Source of the DNA: Actinomyces sp. Marseille-P3109
Lineage (GTDB): Bacteria; Actinomycetota; Actinomycetes; Actinomycetales; Actinomycetaceae
Reading direction: 5' to 3'
Assembly: GCF_900323545.1 (NCBI RefSeq)
Contig: NZ_OOHN01000008.1
Coordinates: 391,941 to 455,940 of the forward strand
Length of the DNA stretch: 64,000 bases
Positions 50,032 through 59,540 of the stretch are shown here, in pieces; position 1 is the first letter of the stretch; the number at the start of each line of letters is the position of its first letter. The notes below the pieces were generated by a model, which worked only from the letters and a program-made list of their open reading frames with translations, was not told the DNA's origin and made no database searches. Position numbers and translations under genes: made by a program.

Positions 50032-51489
50032 ATGAGCAGTACATCTAGTACATCTGCGGAGACTTCCTCCGCCGCCCGCGTTGAGAACGCCGGTCTTGAC
50101 GTCATCGCCGAGTCCGATCGCAAAGGTCGGCCCAGTGACCTGTTCATGCCCTGGTTCGCCGCCAACATCTCCGTCCTGGGACTGTCCTGGGGAGCCTGGG
50201 TCCTCGGATTCGGCCTGTCCTTTTGGCAGGCCGTGGTGGCCGGCAGTGTCGGTGTCGTCCTGTCGTTCTTCCTGTGCGGCGTCATTGCCGTCCTGGGCAA
50301 ACGGGGAAGCGCCCCGACCCTGGCCCTGTCCCGAGCCGCCTTCGGGTACAACGGCAACCGACTGTCGGCAGCGCTGTCGTGGATCCTCACTGTTGGCTGG
50401 GAGACCGTCCTGTGCGTCTCGGCCACCCTCGCCTCGGCGACGGTGCTCCAGGCCCTGGGCTGGCACAACCAGGTCGGTGCCCAGATCCTCGGATTCCTGC
50501 TCACCGTCGGTCTGGCGGCCAGTGCCGGCATCCTCGGCTTCGAGGCCATCATGAAGGTGCAGACCTGGATCACCTGGGCCACCGGCATCCTCACGATCGT
50601 CTACCTCGTCCTCGTAGCGCCCCAGATCAGCTTCCGCACGCTCCTGGCGCTGCCATCCGGTGGTCCCGCGGCCTTCATCGGCGCCCTGGTCATGGTGGCC
50701 ACCGGCTTCGGCCTGGGCTGGGTGAATGCCGCCGCCGACTACTCCCGTTACCTGCCCCGCAAGGCCTCGACGGCCGGTGTCATCGGCTGGACCACGCTGG
50801 GCTCGGCGCTGCCCTGCGTCGTCCTCGTCTTCTTCGGCGTCCTCCTGGTGGGCTCCGACGCCGCCCTGGGTGAGGCCATCAACGCCGACCCGATCGGCGC
50901 CCTCACCACCATCCTGCCCACCTGGTTCCTGGTCCCCTTCGCGCTCGTCGCCATCCTGGGGCTGGCCGGCGGCATCATCCTGGACCTGTACTCATCGGGC
51001 CTGTCCCTGTTGGCCACCGGCCTTCCCGTACGCCGGCACGTGGCCACCTCGATCGACGCCGTCATCATGACCGTGGGCACCATCGCCGTCATCTTCGGCG
51101 CAGACGACTTCCTCGGCCCCTTCCAGGGCTTTCTCACCACCCTGGGGGTCGCCATCGCCGCCTGGGCCGGCGTCATGGTCGCCGAGGTCATCCTGCGCCG
51201 CCGCGACTACGACGAGGAGGCCCTCTTCACGCCCGACGGCGTTTACGGCTCAGTCAACTGGGAGGCGATCGGCTTGGTGGCCGTCGGCTCCGTCGTCGGT
51301 TGGGGACTGGTCGTCAACTCGGCCGCATCCTGGCTGTCCTGGCAGGGCTACCTGCTCGGTCCGCTGGGCGGCCGTGAAGGCGCCTGGGCCGGAGCCAACC
51401 TCGGTGTGCTGGTGGCCCTGCTCATCGGCATGGTCGGGCACCTCGTCCTGGGGCGGGGCCGGGTGTCCCGGCAGGAGGCCAGCTCGTGA
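50032..51489 (+). CDS. Purine/cytosine permease (NCS1 family)
   Basis: 485 residues from the ATG at 50032 with GAGGTCG upstream, about twelve hydrophobic segments. The NCS1 features are FMPWFAANISVLGLSWGAWVLGFGLSFWQAV near residue 40, SRAAFGYNGNRL, and NAAADYSRYLP in the middle. It imports purines, cytosine or related bases by cation symport. Its stop overlaps the GTG of the nucleoside phosphorylase gene by 4 nt, which supports purine-type substrates. Confidence 0.87.
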   Translation: MSSTSSTSAETSSAARVENAGLDVIAESDRKGRPSDLFMPWFAANISVLGLSWGAWVLGFGLSFWQAVVAGSVGVVLSFFLCGVIAVLGKRGSAPTLALSRAAFGYNGNRLSAALSWILTVGWETVLCVSATLASATVLQALGWHNQVGAQILGFLLTVGLAASAGILGFEAIMKVQTWITWATGILTIVYLVLVAPQISFRTLLALPSGGPAAFIGALVMVATGFGLGWVNAAADYSRYLPRKASTAGVIGWTTLGSALPCVVLVFFGVLLVGSDAALGEAINADPIGALTTILPTWFLVPFALVAILGLAGGIILDLYSSGLSLLATGLPVRRHVATSIDAVIMTVGTIAVIFGADDFLGPFQGFLTTLGVAIAAWAGVMVAEVILRRRDYDEEALFTPDGVYGSVNWEAIGLVAVGSVVGWGLVVNSAASWLSWQGYLLGPLGGREGAWAGANLGVLVALLIGMVGHLVLGRGRVSRQEASS

Positions 51490-52358
51490 ACGACGACACC
51501 GCCGGCTTCGCCCTCGAGCCTGAGCGCATGGCGGCTCTGAGTGCCTCCGCCGGAGCGGAAGGCCCTGGTGCGGCCATGGAAGGCGCCCATCAGATTGCCC
51601 GACGCACCGGCGCGCCTTGCCACGACCTCCTGGTGGTTCTGGGGTCCGGCGCCGCCGGCGCCCTGGACGCCTGGGGTGAGCCGGCGGCGAGCCTGCCCCT
51701 GTCCGATCTTCCCGGCGTCCTCGCCCCGGTCGCACCGGGACACGAGGATCGCCTCGACTCCTACGTCGTCGGTCCCGGTGGGCCGGAGTCCGGAGCGGGG
51801 CAACGCGTGCTCGTGGCACGGGGACGCACCCACCTCTACGAGGGTCAAGGCCCTGGGCCAGTGGTCGCCCTGGCCCGTATCGCGGCTGCCGCCGGCGTGC
51901 GCGGCGCCGTGCTGGTCAATGCCGGAGGCTGCCTGCGCAGCTGGAGGATCGGCGAGGTCATGACGATCACCGACCACCTCAACCTCACCGGCTCCTCACC
52001 CCTGACCGGTCCGGTCTTCGTCGACGTGCGCGGGGTCTGGGATGCCGAACTTGCCCAGACGTTGGGGGCGGTGACCGAGAGGTCCGGTGTCTACGCCGCC
52101 CTGCGCGGTCCGGAGTACCAGACCATGGCGGAGACCCGGATGCTGGAGGCCGTCGGCGCCGACTGCGTGGGCATGTCCACGGTCATGGAGGCTATTGCCC
52201 TGCACCAGCTCGGTGTGCGCGTGGCCGGCATGAGCATCGTCTCCGACCTGTCCTTCGCGGATGAGCCCACCGATCCCGACGAGGTCGTCCGCCTCGCGGC
52301 CGCCGCACACACGACGATCGCCGCCGGCATCGAGTCGGTGCTGGCGGCAGTGTTGTGA
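51486..52358 (+). CDS. Purine nucleoside phosphorylase (class I)
   Basis: 290 residues of the trimeric PNP family. Landmarks are DLLVVLGSGAAG (phosphate loop), RGRTHLYEGQG, VLVNAGGCL, YAALRGPEYQTMAE and VGMSTVMEAIALHQLGVRV. It splits inosine and guanosine (and deoxy forms) into base and pentose-1-phosphate. YEG and GPEYQT fit the normal substrate pocket, and Met replaces the usual Pro in GMSTVPE. It is coupled to the permease upstream. No terminator of note follows. Confidence 0.9.
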   Translation: MNDDTAGFALEPERMAALSASAGAEGPGAAMEGAHQIARRTGAPCHDLLVVLGSGAAGALDAWGEPAASLPLSDLPGVLAPVAPGHEDRLDSYVVGPGGPESGAGQRVLVARGRTHLYEGQGPGPVVALARIAAAAGVRGAVLVNAGGCLRSWRIGEVMTITDHLNLTGSSPLTGPVFVDVRGVWDAELAQTLGAVTERSGVYAALRGPEYQTMAETRMLEAVGADCVGMSTVMEAIALHQLGVRVAGMSIVSDLSFADEPTDPDEVVRLAAAAHTTIAAGIESVLAAVL

Positions 52359-53200
52359 GCAGCTGGCGTGGAATCGTGATGCTGTGATGTCTCCTCACGT
52401 CTGAGAGGTTTGGGTGTCAGGGCTTCTGAGGCACGGGGTGGGGTGGGGGTGCGAGACTTGACCGAGGCTCGGTTCCACTGCTGGGGTGCTGGCAGGTCGG
52501 AGTCCTGTGGGTTCCCGGTGAAGCGGGCATTGCCTCCCTGGCCGCCGGGGTCCCGGTAGGTCGGAGCCCTGTGAGCATCCCCCGGGACCGGAACGATGAG
52601 TGGGATCCGTCTCTGCCGCCCGCTCCGGTGGGGGTCCTGGTCGGCCTCGTCCCAGATGCGGTGGCGCGTTGATCGCGGCGCCCCCGTGGATCTGCTGGAC
52701 CGGACTCTTCGGGGACTCGGCCCGATGGTGTCCAGATCGGTGACAAAGGACCTCCGGGCCTCGGAGCGCATGAGCGAGAGCCTTGGAATCGTGCGGTTGC
52801 GCTCCGTGTGGATGGCAGCGATCTGAGCTTTTATCACCGATCCGGATACCCCTGCCCCTCTTCCGGCTCCCGGTGGTGCCCGCTTGGCTGCTGGTGACGC
52901 TCCCTCAGCGGGCCACTTCCGGCCGGAGCCCCTTTAAGCCGGTTACTGCACGAGGGTGGGGGTGTACTGGCCAGGGATTGTCCGTACTGCACGGTACTGG
53001 GGCCTTCGTGGAGTACACCCATCTGTCGGCCAGTAGCACCCCAACCTCGTGCAGTACACGCCGAGCACCTTGCGTACCTGCTCGACCTGGCTCTGGAACA
53101 GCTCCGGCCGTCATGAGCCGCCGTGCCGACGCCGTCGGCCGGTAGCGATCTGAGACGTGTCTGGGACGCCCGTCCTCGCACGGCAGGGACCATGAGCGCC
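52359..53200. other. Gene-poor region between PNP and fumC
   Basis: About 840 bp without a convincing gene. Open frames on both strands lack conserved sequence and a ribosome-binding site. 52495-52521 and 52559-52585 are an imperfect direct repeat beginning GGTCGGAG. The right part holds a large inverted repeat (52944-53056). The stretch 52669-52827 can be read as 50 codons ending RSVWMAAI, possibly a decayed gene end, but I cannot support it. Confidence 0.5.
52944..53056. repeat. Large inverted repeat with 29-bp arms
   Basis: Left arm 52944-52972 starts TACTGCACGAGG and ends TACTGGCC. Right arm 53028-53056 is its complement, with 26 of 29 positions matching. The 55-nt centre holds a third copy of TACTGCACG (about 52985-52993) and an AGTACACCC that can pair with GGGTGTACT of the left arm, so alternative folds exist. 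No transposase is present. It could be a miniature element, an intergenic repeat family or a structured RNA. Confidence 0.8.
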
Positions 53201-53206
53201 TAACCT
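53201..53206 (+). promoter_or_regulatory. -10 box TAACCT of fumC, leaderless start predicted
   Basis: TAACCT ends 7 nt before the fumC ATG; the spacer TGCACCT has no ribosome-binding site. Confidence 0.55.
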
Positions 53207-53213
53207 TGCACCT

Positions 53214-54650
<1,437 letters not shown>

Positions 54651-54675
54651 GCCTCAGTCCTGTCCGCCCGCTGAC

Positions 54676-54716
54676 GACGGCGCTGCCGGCCTCCGTATGA
54701 GGCCGGCAGCGCCGTC
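54676..54716 (+). terminator. Perfect 18-bp terminator after fumC
   Basis: GACGGCGCTGCCGGCCTC at 54676-54693 pairs perfectly with 54699-54716 around loop CGTAT, 26 nt after the fumC stop. Confidence 0.85.
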
Positions 54717-54888
54717 CGTCCTACGGGCAGTGGAGCCGGTGCCCTTTCACGCCATCATCAGCCAGGTGCCGACTCACAGGAATGCCACAGGTGCGCCTTG
54801 GGGTCCGCCTGGCCTTACAGTGATGTGCTAGCCGCGTACGACGACGCATGAACGAGGCACGCGACTGACTGTGCCGGAGGGAACCGCC

Positions 54889-56709
54889 ATGAACCTGCCA
54901 CGACGCACCATTCTGACCGCCCTGCCCGCTGCAGCGGGACTCCTGGGCCTGGGAGCCTGCTCCGCCGGAGGATCCACCTCGCAGGCCTCCGCCACGACGT
55001 CGTCGCAGGCCCCCACCGACCCGAAGCTGGCCCTGGATAACGCCGCCTGGCGCTACGACGCCACTGGTGATGTCTACTACCAGCTGGGCCTGAGCTACGT
55101 GTCCACGCCCCAGGCCTCCGACTACGAGACCATGGGCATCTACGTGCCCGGCGCCTACCTCACCGGAACCGACAACGGCAACGGCACCTACACCGCCACC
55201 GTCAACGCCTCCGGCGCCGTCGGCGGCTTCACCGCCGCCACCGCACCGACCGTCCTCCCGGTCAACACCCCGGGCTACTCCGCCCAGAAGCCGCCCACCG
55301 AGTACTCCTACGACACCATCAAGGCCTACATGGAGGCCGGATTCATCTACATCCATGCGGGTCTTCGCGGCAAGGACTCCAACTCCCAGACCTACTCCGG
55401 CAACGCGCCCTGGGGTGTCACCGACCTCAAGGCCGCCGTGCGCTACCGGCGCTACAACGCGTCCTCCGTCCCCGGCGACGCCGCCAAGGTCTACGTCTTC
55501 GGGCACAGCGGGGGAGGGGCCCAGAGCGCCGTTGCCGGGGCCTCGGGCGACAGCGGGCTCTTCGCCCCCTACCTGGCGGCCCTGGGTGCCGCCACCACCG
55601 ACGCCGACGGCAAGGCCCTGTCCGACGCCGTCGCCGGAGCCATGTGCTGGTGCCCCATCACCACCCTGGACAGCGCCAACGCCGCCTACGAGTGGAACAT
55701 GGGGCAGTTCGCCTCCTCAGGTACCCGTGCCGAGGGCACCTGGACGAAGGCCTACTCCCAGGACCTCGCGGCCGCCTTCCCCGCCTACCTCAACGCACTG
55801 AAGCTGACCGACTCCAGCGGCAAGCCCCTGACCCTGGAGTCCTCCTCGAAGGGCACCTACCTGGCCGGTTCCTACTACGACCACCTCGTGGCAGTCATCC
55901 AGAAGTCCCTCAACGACTTCCTGGCGGCCACGACCTTCCCCTACACGCCCTCGTCCACCGAGATGGCCGGCATGGGGCCCGGTGGCGGTGGCGCACCTTC
56001 AGGCGGCGCCCCCAGTGATGCCGGTGGCACGCCCCCCGAGGGCGGTGCGCCTGGAGGCGGAAGCCAGGGTGGCGAGACCACCACCTACAACATGGTGGAG
56101 GAGTACATCGCCTCCCTCAACTCCTCCTCGCAGTGGGTCACCTACGATGCCTCCGCCAACACCGCGACGATCACCGGCCTCGAGGGCTTCGTCACCTCCC
56201 AGAAGAACGCCTCCAAGGACGTAGGGGCCTTCGACGGCGTCGACCGAGCCCAGACCGAGAACCTCGTCATGGGGTCGGGGGAGAGCGGGCTGCACTTCTC
56301 CTCCTCAAGCCGCGAGGTCATCTCCAAGGGACAGTCGAAGTACTCCGCCCTCGGTGGCTGGAGCGAGGACTACGGCACTGCTGCCTACGAGAAGGATCTG
56401 GCCACGAAGGACTCGCTCGGCACCGATCTGGCCACGCGAGTATCGATGTATGACCCCCTCTACTACCTCACCCAGGATTCCCAGGGACGCGGCACCTCGA
56501 CCGTCGCCCCGGCCTGGCGCATCCGCACCGGGATCACCCAGGGCGACACCGCCTCCACCGTGGAGGTCAACCTCGCCCTGGCGCTTCAGCAGGCCGGAGC
56601 CGGCAGCGTCGACTTCGCCACCGTCTGGGGGCAGGGGCACACGATGGCCGAGCTGACCGGCACCGGGGAGGAGAACTTCATCGCCTGGGTGACTCAGCAG
56701 ACCGCCTGA
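54889..56709 (+). CDS. Tannase-like alpha/beta-hydrolase lipoprotein
   Basis: 606 residues from the ATG at 54889, with CGGAGGG 7 nt upstream. A twin-Arg-like signal (MNLPRRTILTALPAAAG) ends in lipobox LGAC, so the protein is a membrane-tethered lipoprotein, possibly Tat-exported. The nucleophile motif is VFGHSGGGAQSAV (about residue 208). FIYIHAGLRGKDSNS and VTDLKAAVRYRRYN resemble bacterial tannases and feruloyl esterases. The likely catalytic His is in WGQGHTMAE near the end. A Gly/Pro/Ala-rich insert (about 364-398) splits the catalytic domain. Ester hydrolysis is likely; gallate esters as substrate are inferred. Confidence 0.65.
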   Translation: MNLPRRTILTALPAAAGLLGLGACSAGGSTSQASATTSSQAPTDPKLALDNAAWRYDATGDVYYQLGLSYVSTPQASDYETMGIYVPGAYLTGTDNGNGTYTATVNASGAVGGFTAATAPTVLPVNTPGYSAQKPPTEYSYDTIKAYMEAGFIYIHAGLRGKDSNSQTYSGNAPWGVTDLKAAVRYRRYNASSVPGDAAKVYVFGHSGGGAQSAVAGASGDSGLFAPYLAALGAATTDADGKALSDAVAGAMCWCPITTLDSANAAYEWNMGQFASSGTRAEGTWTKAYSQDLAAAFPAYLNALKLTDSSGKPLTLESSSKGTYLAGSYYDHLVAVIQKSLNDFLAATTFPYTPSSTEMAGMGPGGGGAPSGGAPSDAGGTPPEGGAPGGGSQGGETTTYNMVEEYIASLNSSSQWVTYDASANTATITGLEGFVTSQKNASKDVGAFDGVDRAQTENLVMGSGESGLHFSSSSREVISKGQSKYSALGGWSEDYGTAAYEKDLATKDSLGTDLATRVSMYDPLYYLTQDSQGRGTSTVAPAWRIRTGITQGDTASTVEVNLALALQQAGAGSVDFATVWGQGHTMAELTGTGEENFIAWVTQQTA

Positions 56710-56735
56710 GTACTTGGGGCGCGGTGGAGGAGCCC

Positions 56736-56897
56736 GTGGCGATCGGGGTCGTCCTCGTGCTAGCGGCAACCGGGGCGATGCTGGCGGCCTTGATCGTTCT
56801 GGCCTTGGCATCGGCGTCCCACCGCGGTGCGGCCACCAAGCAGGGAGCCCTCCCGCTGCTGGCCGTCACCTGCACCATCATGGCGCTCCTGGGCTGA
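56736..56897 (+). CDS. Small two-helix membrane protein
   Basis: 53 residues from a GTG with GGTGGAGGA directly upstream, 26 nt after the tannase-like gene. Two hydrophobic helices (IGVVLVLAATGAMLAALIVL and LPLLAVTCTIMALLG) flank a short polar loop (SASHRGAATKQGA). A strong hairpin follows the stop immediately. I do not recognise the family. It is possibly a small partner of the upstream lipoprotein. Confidence 0.5.
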   Translation: MAIGVVLVLAATGAMLAALIVLALASASHRGAATKQGALPLLAVTCTIMALLG

Positions 56898-56899
56898 GC

Positions 56900-56923
56900 C
56901 GGCCGGCTGCGAGCAGCCGGCCG
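56900..56923. terminator. Convergent terminator
   Basis: CGGCCGGCTGC at 56900-56910 pairs with GCAGCCGGCCG at 56913-56923, an 11-bp stem between the small membrane gene and the leftward DeoR gene. Confidence 0.75.
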
Positions 56924-56936
56924 CTGCTGCTCACGG

Positions 56937-57704
56937 TCAGTCGCACAGTACGACGTCGACCCCGGCGTCCCGCAGCTCCTCGAGGGTGTCGGGGTCGATC
57001 TGGCTCGTTGTCAGCAGCGCGTCGAGGTCCTCGATGCGCCCGAACCGGTAGGTGTTGGTCTGGGTGATCTTGCTCGGCGCGGTCGGCAGGATGCGTCGGG
57101 TGGAGGAGGCCATGATGGCGCGCTTGACCATGGCGTCGTCGGACTCCATGACGGTCAGGCCCTCACGGGTGGACACGGCGCAGGTGGATAGGACCGCGAC
57201 GTCGGCCCGGAAAGCGCGAACAGAGTCGACCGCCTCGGCGGAGAATAGGGAGAGGGACTCCGGGTCCACCGGGCCGCCAGCGATGGTCACCGCGGCTCCG
57301 CGCACAGAGGCCACTGCCGCGCCGGCGCCCAGCGACAGGCACAGGACCCTGATGTCGCGGCCGGCGAGCTGCTCGGCCACCATCTCGCAGGTGGTCCCGG
57401 AGTCGATGATGACCGCCTCCCCGTCCTCTATGAGCTCGGCGGTGGCATGTGCCAGACGGCGCTTGATCTCCACGTCTTGACCGCGACGCATGGCAGCCGG
57501 GCGGGCGGCTCCACGCCGCGGTGCGCGCAGGGCACCGCCGTGGACCCGGGTCACCAGGCCCTCGCGTGCCAGCTCGGTCAAGTCCCGGCGAATGGTGATG
57601 ACCGAGACCCCGGTGAGCCGGGACAGCGTCTGCACGCTGTGGACCGTCGTGGGGCTGAGGGCACGCAAGATGGTGCGGCGCCTCTCGTGGGGGCTGTCGG
57701 GCAT
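56937..57704 (-). CDS. DeoR/GlpR-family transcriptional regulator
   Basis: 255 residues. The N-terminal winged helix RRTILRALSPTTVHSVQTLSRLTGVSVITIRRDLTELAREGLVTRVHGGAL is the DeoR type. The DeoRC sensor domain carries the DSGTTCEMVAEQL phosphate-binding loop. GGAGGAAAC precedes the ATG. It is divergent from the VOC gene, and the 209-bp gap between them holds several TGATCGT sites, so it probably represses both. The ligand is presumably a sugar phosphate; it is unknown. Confidence 0.88.
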   Translation of the reverse strand: MPDSPHERRRTILRALSPTTVHSVQTLSRLTGVSVITIRRDLTELAREGLVTRVHGGALRAPRRGAARPAAMRRGQDVEIKRRLAHATAELIEDGEAVIIDSGTTCEMVAEQLAGRDIRVLCLSLGAGAAVASVRGAAVTIAGGPVDPESLSLFSAEAVDSVRAFRADVAVLSTCAVSTREGLTVMESDDAMVKRAIMASSTRRILPTAPSKITQTNTYRFGRIEDLDALLTTSQIDPDTLEELRDAGVDVVLCD

Positions 57705-57852
57705 GTTTCCTCCGCATCAACAGCGATGAGGTGATCGTTTTGCTGGAGAACGAACAATGACAATGATCGTATGGTCTTCTATTGTTGAAGTCAACGGCGA
57801 AATGATTAGACAAGCTGTTGATTCAACGGCGGAAAATCGCTGTCACGACAGA

Positions 57853-57866
57853 TGATCGTACGATCA
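57853..57866. promoter_or_regulatory. Palindromic operator TGATCGTACGATCA
   Basis: A perfect 14-bp palindrome between the divergent DeoR and VOC genes. Related copies lie at 57764-57777 (TGATCGTATGGTCT, three mismatches), and half-sites are at 57732 (TGATCGT) and, inverted, beside the VOC start. DeoR-type repressors often bind several spaced copies and loop DNA. Confidence 0.65.
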
Positions 57867-57913
57867 ACTCTGGTTGTCGACAGTGATTTCGCCTCGTCAG
57901 GAAAGGAACGATC

Positions 57914-58354
57914 ATGCCGCACCTCGACCACGTTGCCATCTGGGTCGCCGACCTCGATAACGCCCGCGATTTCTACTCCCACTGGTTCGATGGGCACGCC
58001 AACGGCCTCTACGAGAACCCGGAGACCGGGCTGCGCACCCACATCCTCCATTTCGCCGAGACGCCCGCGGACGAGCGGGGGACCCGCCTGGAGATCATGA
58101 CTCGACCGGATCTGACCAAGGGTCGCCAGGCCGTCGGGCTGGGCTGGGCGCATGTGTCCTTCGGCCTGCCGGGGCGAGACGACGTCGACCGTCTGGCTTC
58201 CAACATGTCCGAGGCCGGTGTGCCGGTCATCGACGGACCTCGCGAGACCGGCGACGGCTACTACGAGGCCACCGTGCTCGACCCTGAGGGCAACCGTGTC
58301 GAGCTCGTCGCCTCCGACTACTCCGACGACGTCGCCCTGCGTCCGGACTTCTAG
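57914..58354 (+). CDS. VOC-superfamily (lactoylglutathione-lyase-like) protein
   Basis: 146 residues with AGGAAAGG upstream of the ATG. The VOC motifs are LDHVAIWVADLDNARDFYSHWF at the start, HVSFGLPGRDDVDRLASNMSEAGV in the middle and YYEATVLDPEGNRVELVAS at the end. His5 and Glu133 fit the metal-binding pair of glyoxalase-type members. The substrate is unknown. It lies under the divergent DeoR regulator. Its stop codon overlaps that of the convergent oxidoreductase within CTAG. Confidence 0.82.
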   Translation: MPHLDHVAIWVADLDNARDFYSHWFDGHANGLYENPETGLRTHILHFAETPADERGTRLEIMTRPDLTKGRQAVGLGWAHVSFGLPGRDDVDRLASNMSEAGVPVIDGPRETGDGYYEATVLDPEGNRVELVASDYSDDVALRPDF

Positions 58355-59367
58355 GCCCAGGGCAGACCGACGAGCTTGCCCACGTGGCGTCCCGAGGTCA
58401 TGTCCTCGTGCGCCTGGACGATGTCGGCAAGCCGATAGGTGTGGATGGGCAGGAGATCGAGATCGCCCGACTCGATCCGGTCCAGGGTCCGCTGAAGCAC
58501 CTCCGCCGGCAGGTCCTGGGCCTGGCCGGAGTAGGTGGTCAGGCGCACCCCGTTGGGGATCCAGTCCATCGGGTAGAAGTTGGGAATCGTCCACGAGTCC
58601 GACAGCATCCCGCAGAAGCAGACCGTTCCGTGAACCGCCGTCGCCGCCAGCGAGTCGCGCAGCGTCGGCACCCCGACCAGCTCAAGGACGGCATGAACCC
58701 CACTCGGCTCTGCCTCGCGCAGCCGCGGAGCGACCTTCCCGTCGTCCAGGAGCGTTGTGGCGCCTCGTGAGCGCAGCAGCTCCAGCCCGGCCTCGCGGCG
58801 AGAGGTCGCATAGACCTGGCAGCCCATGTCGGCTGCGAGCGCAGCCGTGGCCAGCCCGAGTGCTGAGGTCCCCCCGCGTACGAGCAGGCTCTGCCCCGGC
58901 TGGAGATCCAGCCCCGTGGTGAGAGCCCCGTAGGCCGTCTGCAGCGTCTCCGGCACGGAGCCGATGACCTCCCACGGCAGGCTGGAGTGGAAGGTAATGA
59001 TCTGCGTGCGCGGTACGACGACGTACTGGGCGTAGCCGCCGTCGAAGAGCCGTCCCATCCCGCCCATCATCGTGACAGCCTGGGTGCCAGGCGCCAGTGT
59101 GCCCTCCGGATCGAGGTCGATGACCCCGGAGGCCTCGATCCCCAGGACCCGGGGGAAGGTCATCCCCTCGGCCATGCCGTGCACGGAGTGGTACTCACTG
59201 CGGTTGAGACCGAAGGCCATCACCTTCAGACGCACCCAGCCCTCGGGCGGAGTCGGCACCGAGAGCTCGACGAGGTGAAGGTTGTCGATGCTCCGCGGTT
59301 CGCTGAGTCGGGCCGCCAGCATGGTCGGGGGAGCGGCAGGCGTAGCAGTGGTGATCGGGCTCGGCAT
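58351..59367 (-). CDS. MDR-family quinone-type oxidoreductase
   Basis: 338 residues from the ATG at 59367, chosen because CCGGAGG lies just upstream. It is a zinc-free medium-chain dehydrogenase: GroES-like N-terminal part (MAFGLNRSEYHSVHGM, FPRVLGIEASGVI), then the NADPH-binding motif LLVRGGTSALGLATAALAADMG, then a C-terminal VGKLVGLPWA. No structural zinc Cys cluster is seen. Reduction of quinones or enones is likely. The gene converges on the VOC gene; both stops share CTAG at 58351-58354. Confidence 0.85.
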   Translation of the reverse strand: MPSPITTATPAAPPTMLAARLSEPRSIDNLHLVELSVPTPPEGWVRLKVMAFGLNRSEYHSVHGMAEGMTFPRVLGIEASGVIDLDPEGTLAPGTQAVTMMGGMGRLFDGGYAQYVVVPRTQIITFHSSLPWEVIGSVPETLQTAYGALTTGLDLQPGQSLLVRGGTSALGLATAALAADMGCQVYATSRREAGLELLRSRGATTLLDDGKVAPRLREAEPSGVHAVLELVGVPTLRDSLAATAVHGTVCFCGMLSDSWTIPNFYPMDWIPNGVRLTTYSGQAQDLPAEVLQRTLDRIESGDLDLLPIHTYRLADIVQAHEDMTSGRHVGKLVGLPWA

Positions 59368-59540
59368 GTCCGTACCTCCGGTGAACAGATGGTAGCTACC
59401 TGGGTGTTTGCTCTCAATCCTGCACCAATCGCCTTGGTAGAGCCTGCCTTCCGTCGGTTCAGCCGGTGACGGCTGATACGGTTGCGGGACGCCACACGGT
59501 CGTGCTGTCAGCGGCCAGGAGAGGACATCCGGCACCTTCT

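Noticed and set aside
52596..52826. Possible remnant gene ending RSVWMAAI
   Set aside because: No start signal, no recognisable domain and no neighbouring mobile-element gene.
52091..52837. Minus-strand frame in the gene-poor region
   Set aside because: It overlaps the well-supported PNP gene at its 3' end, is rich in Arg/Pro/Ser and matches no family I recognise.
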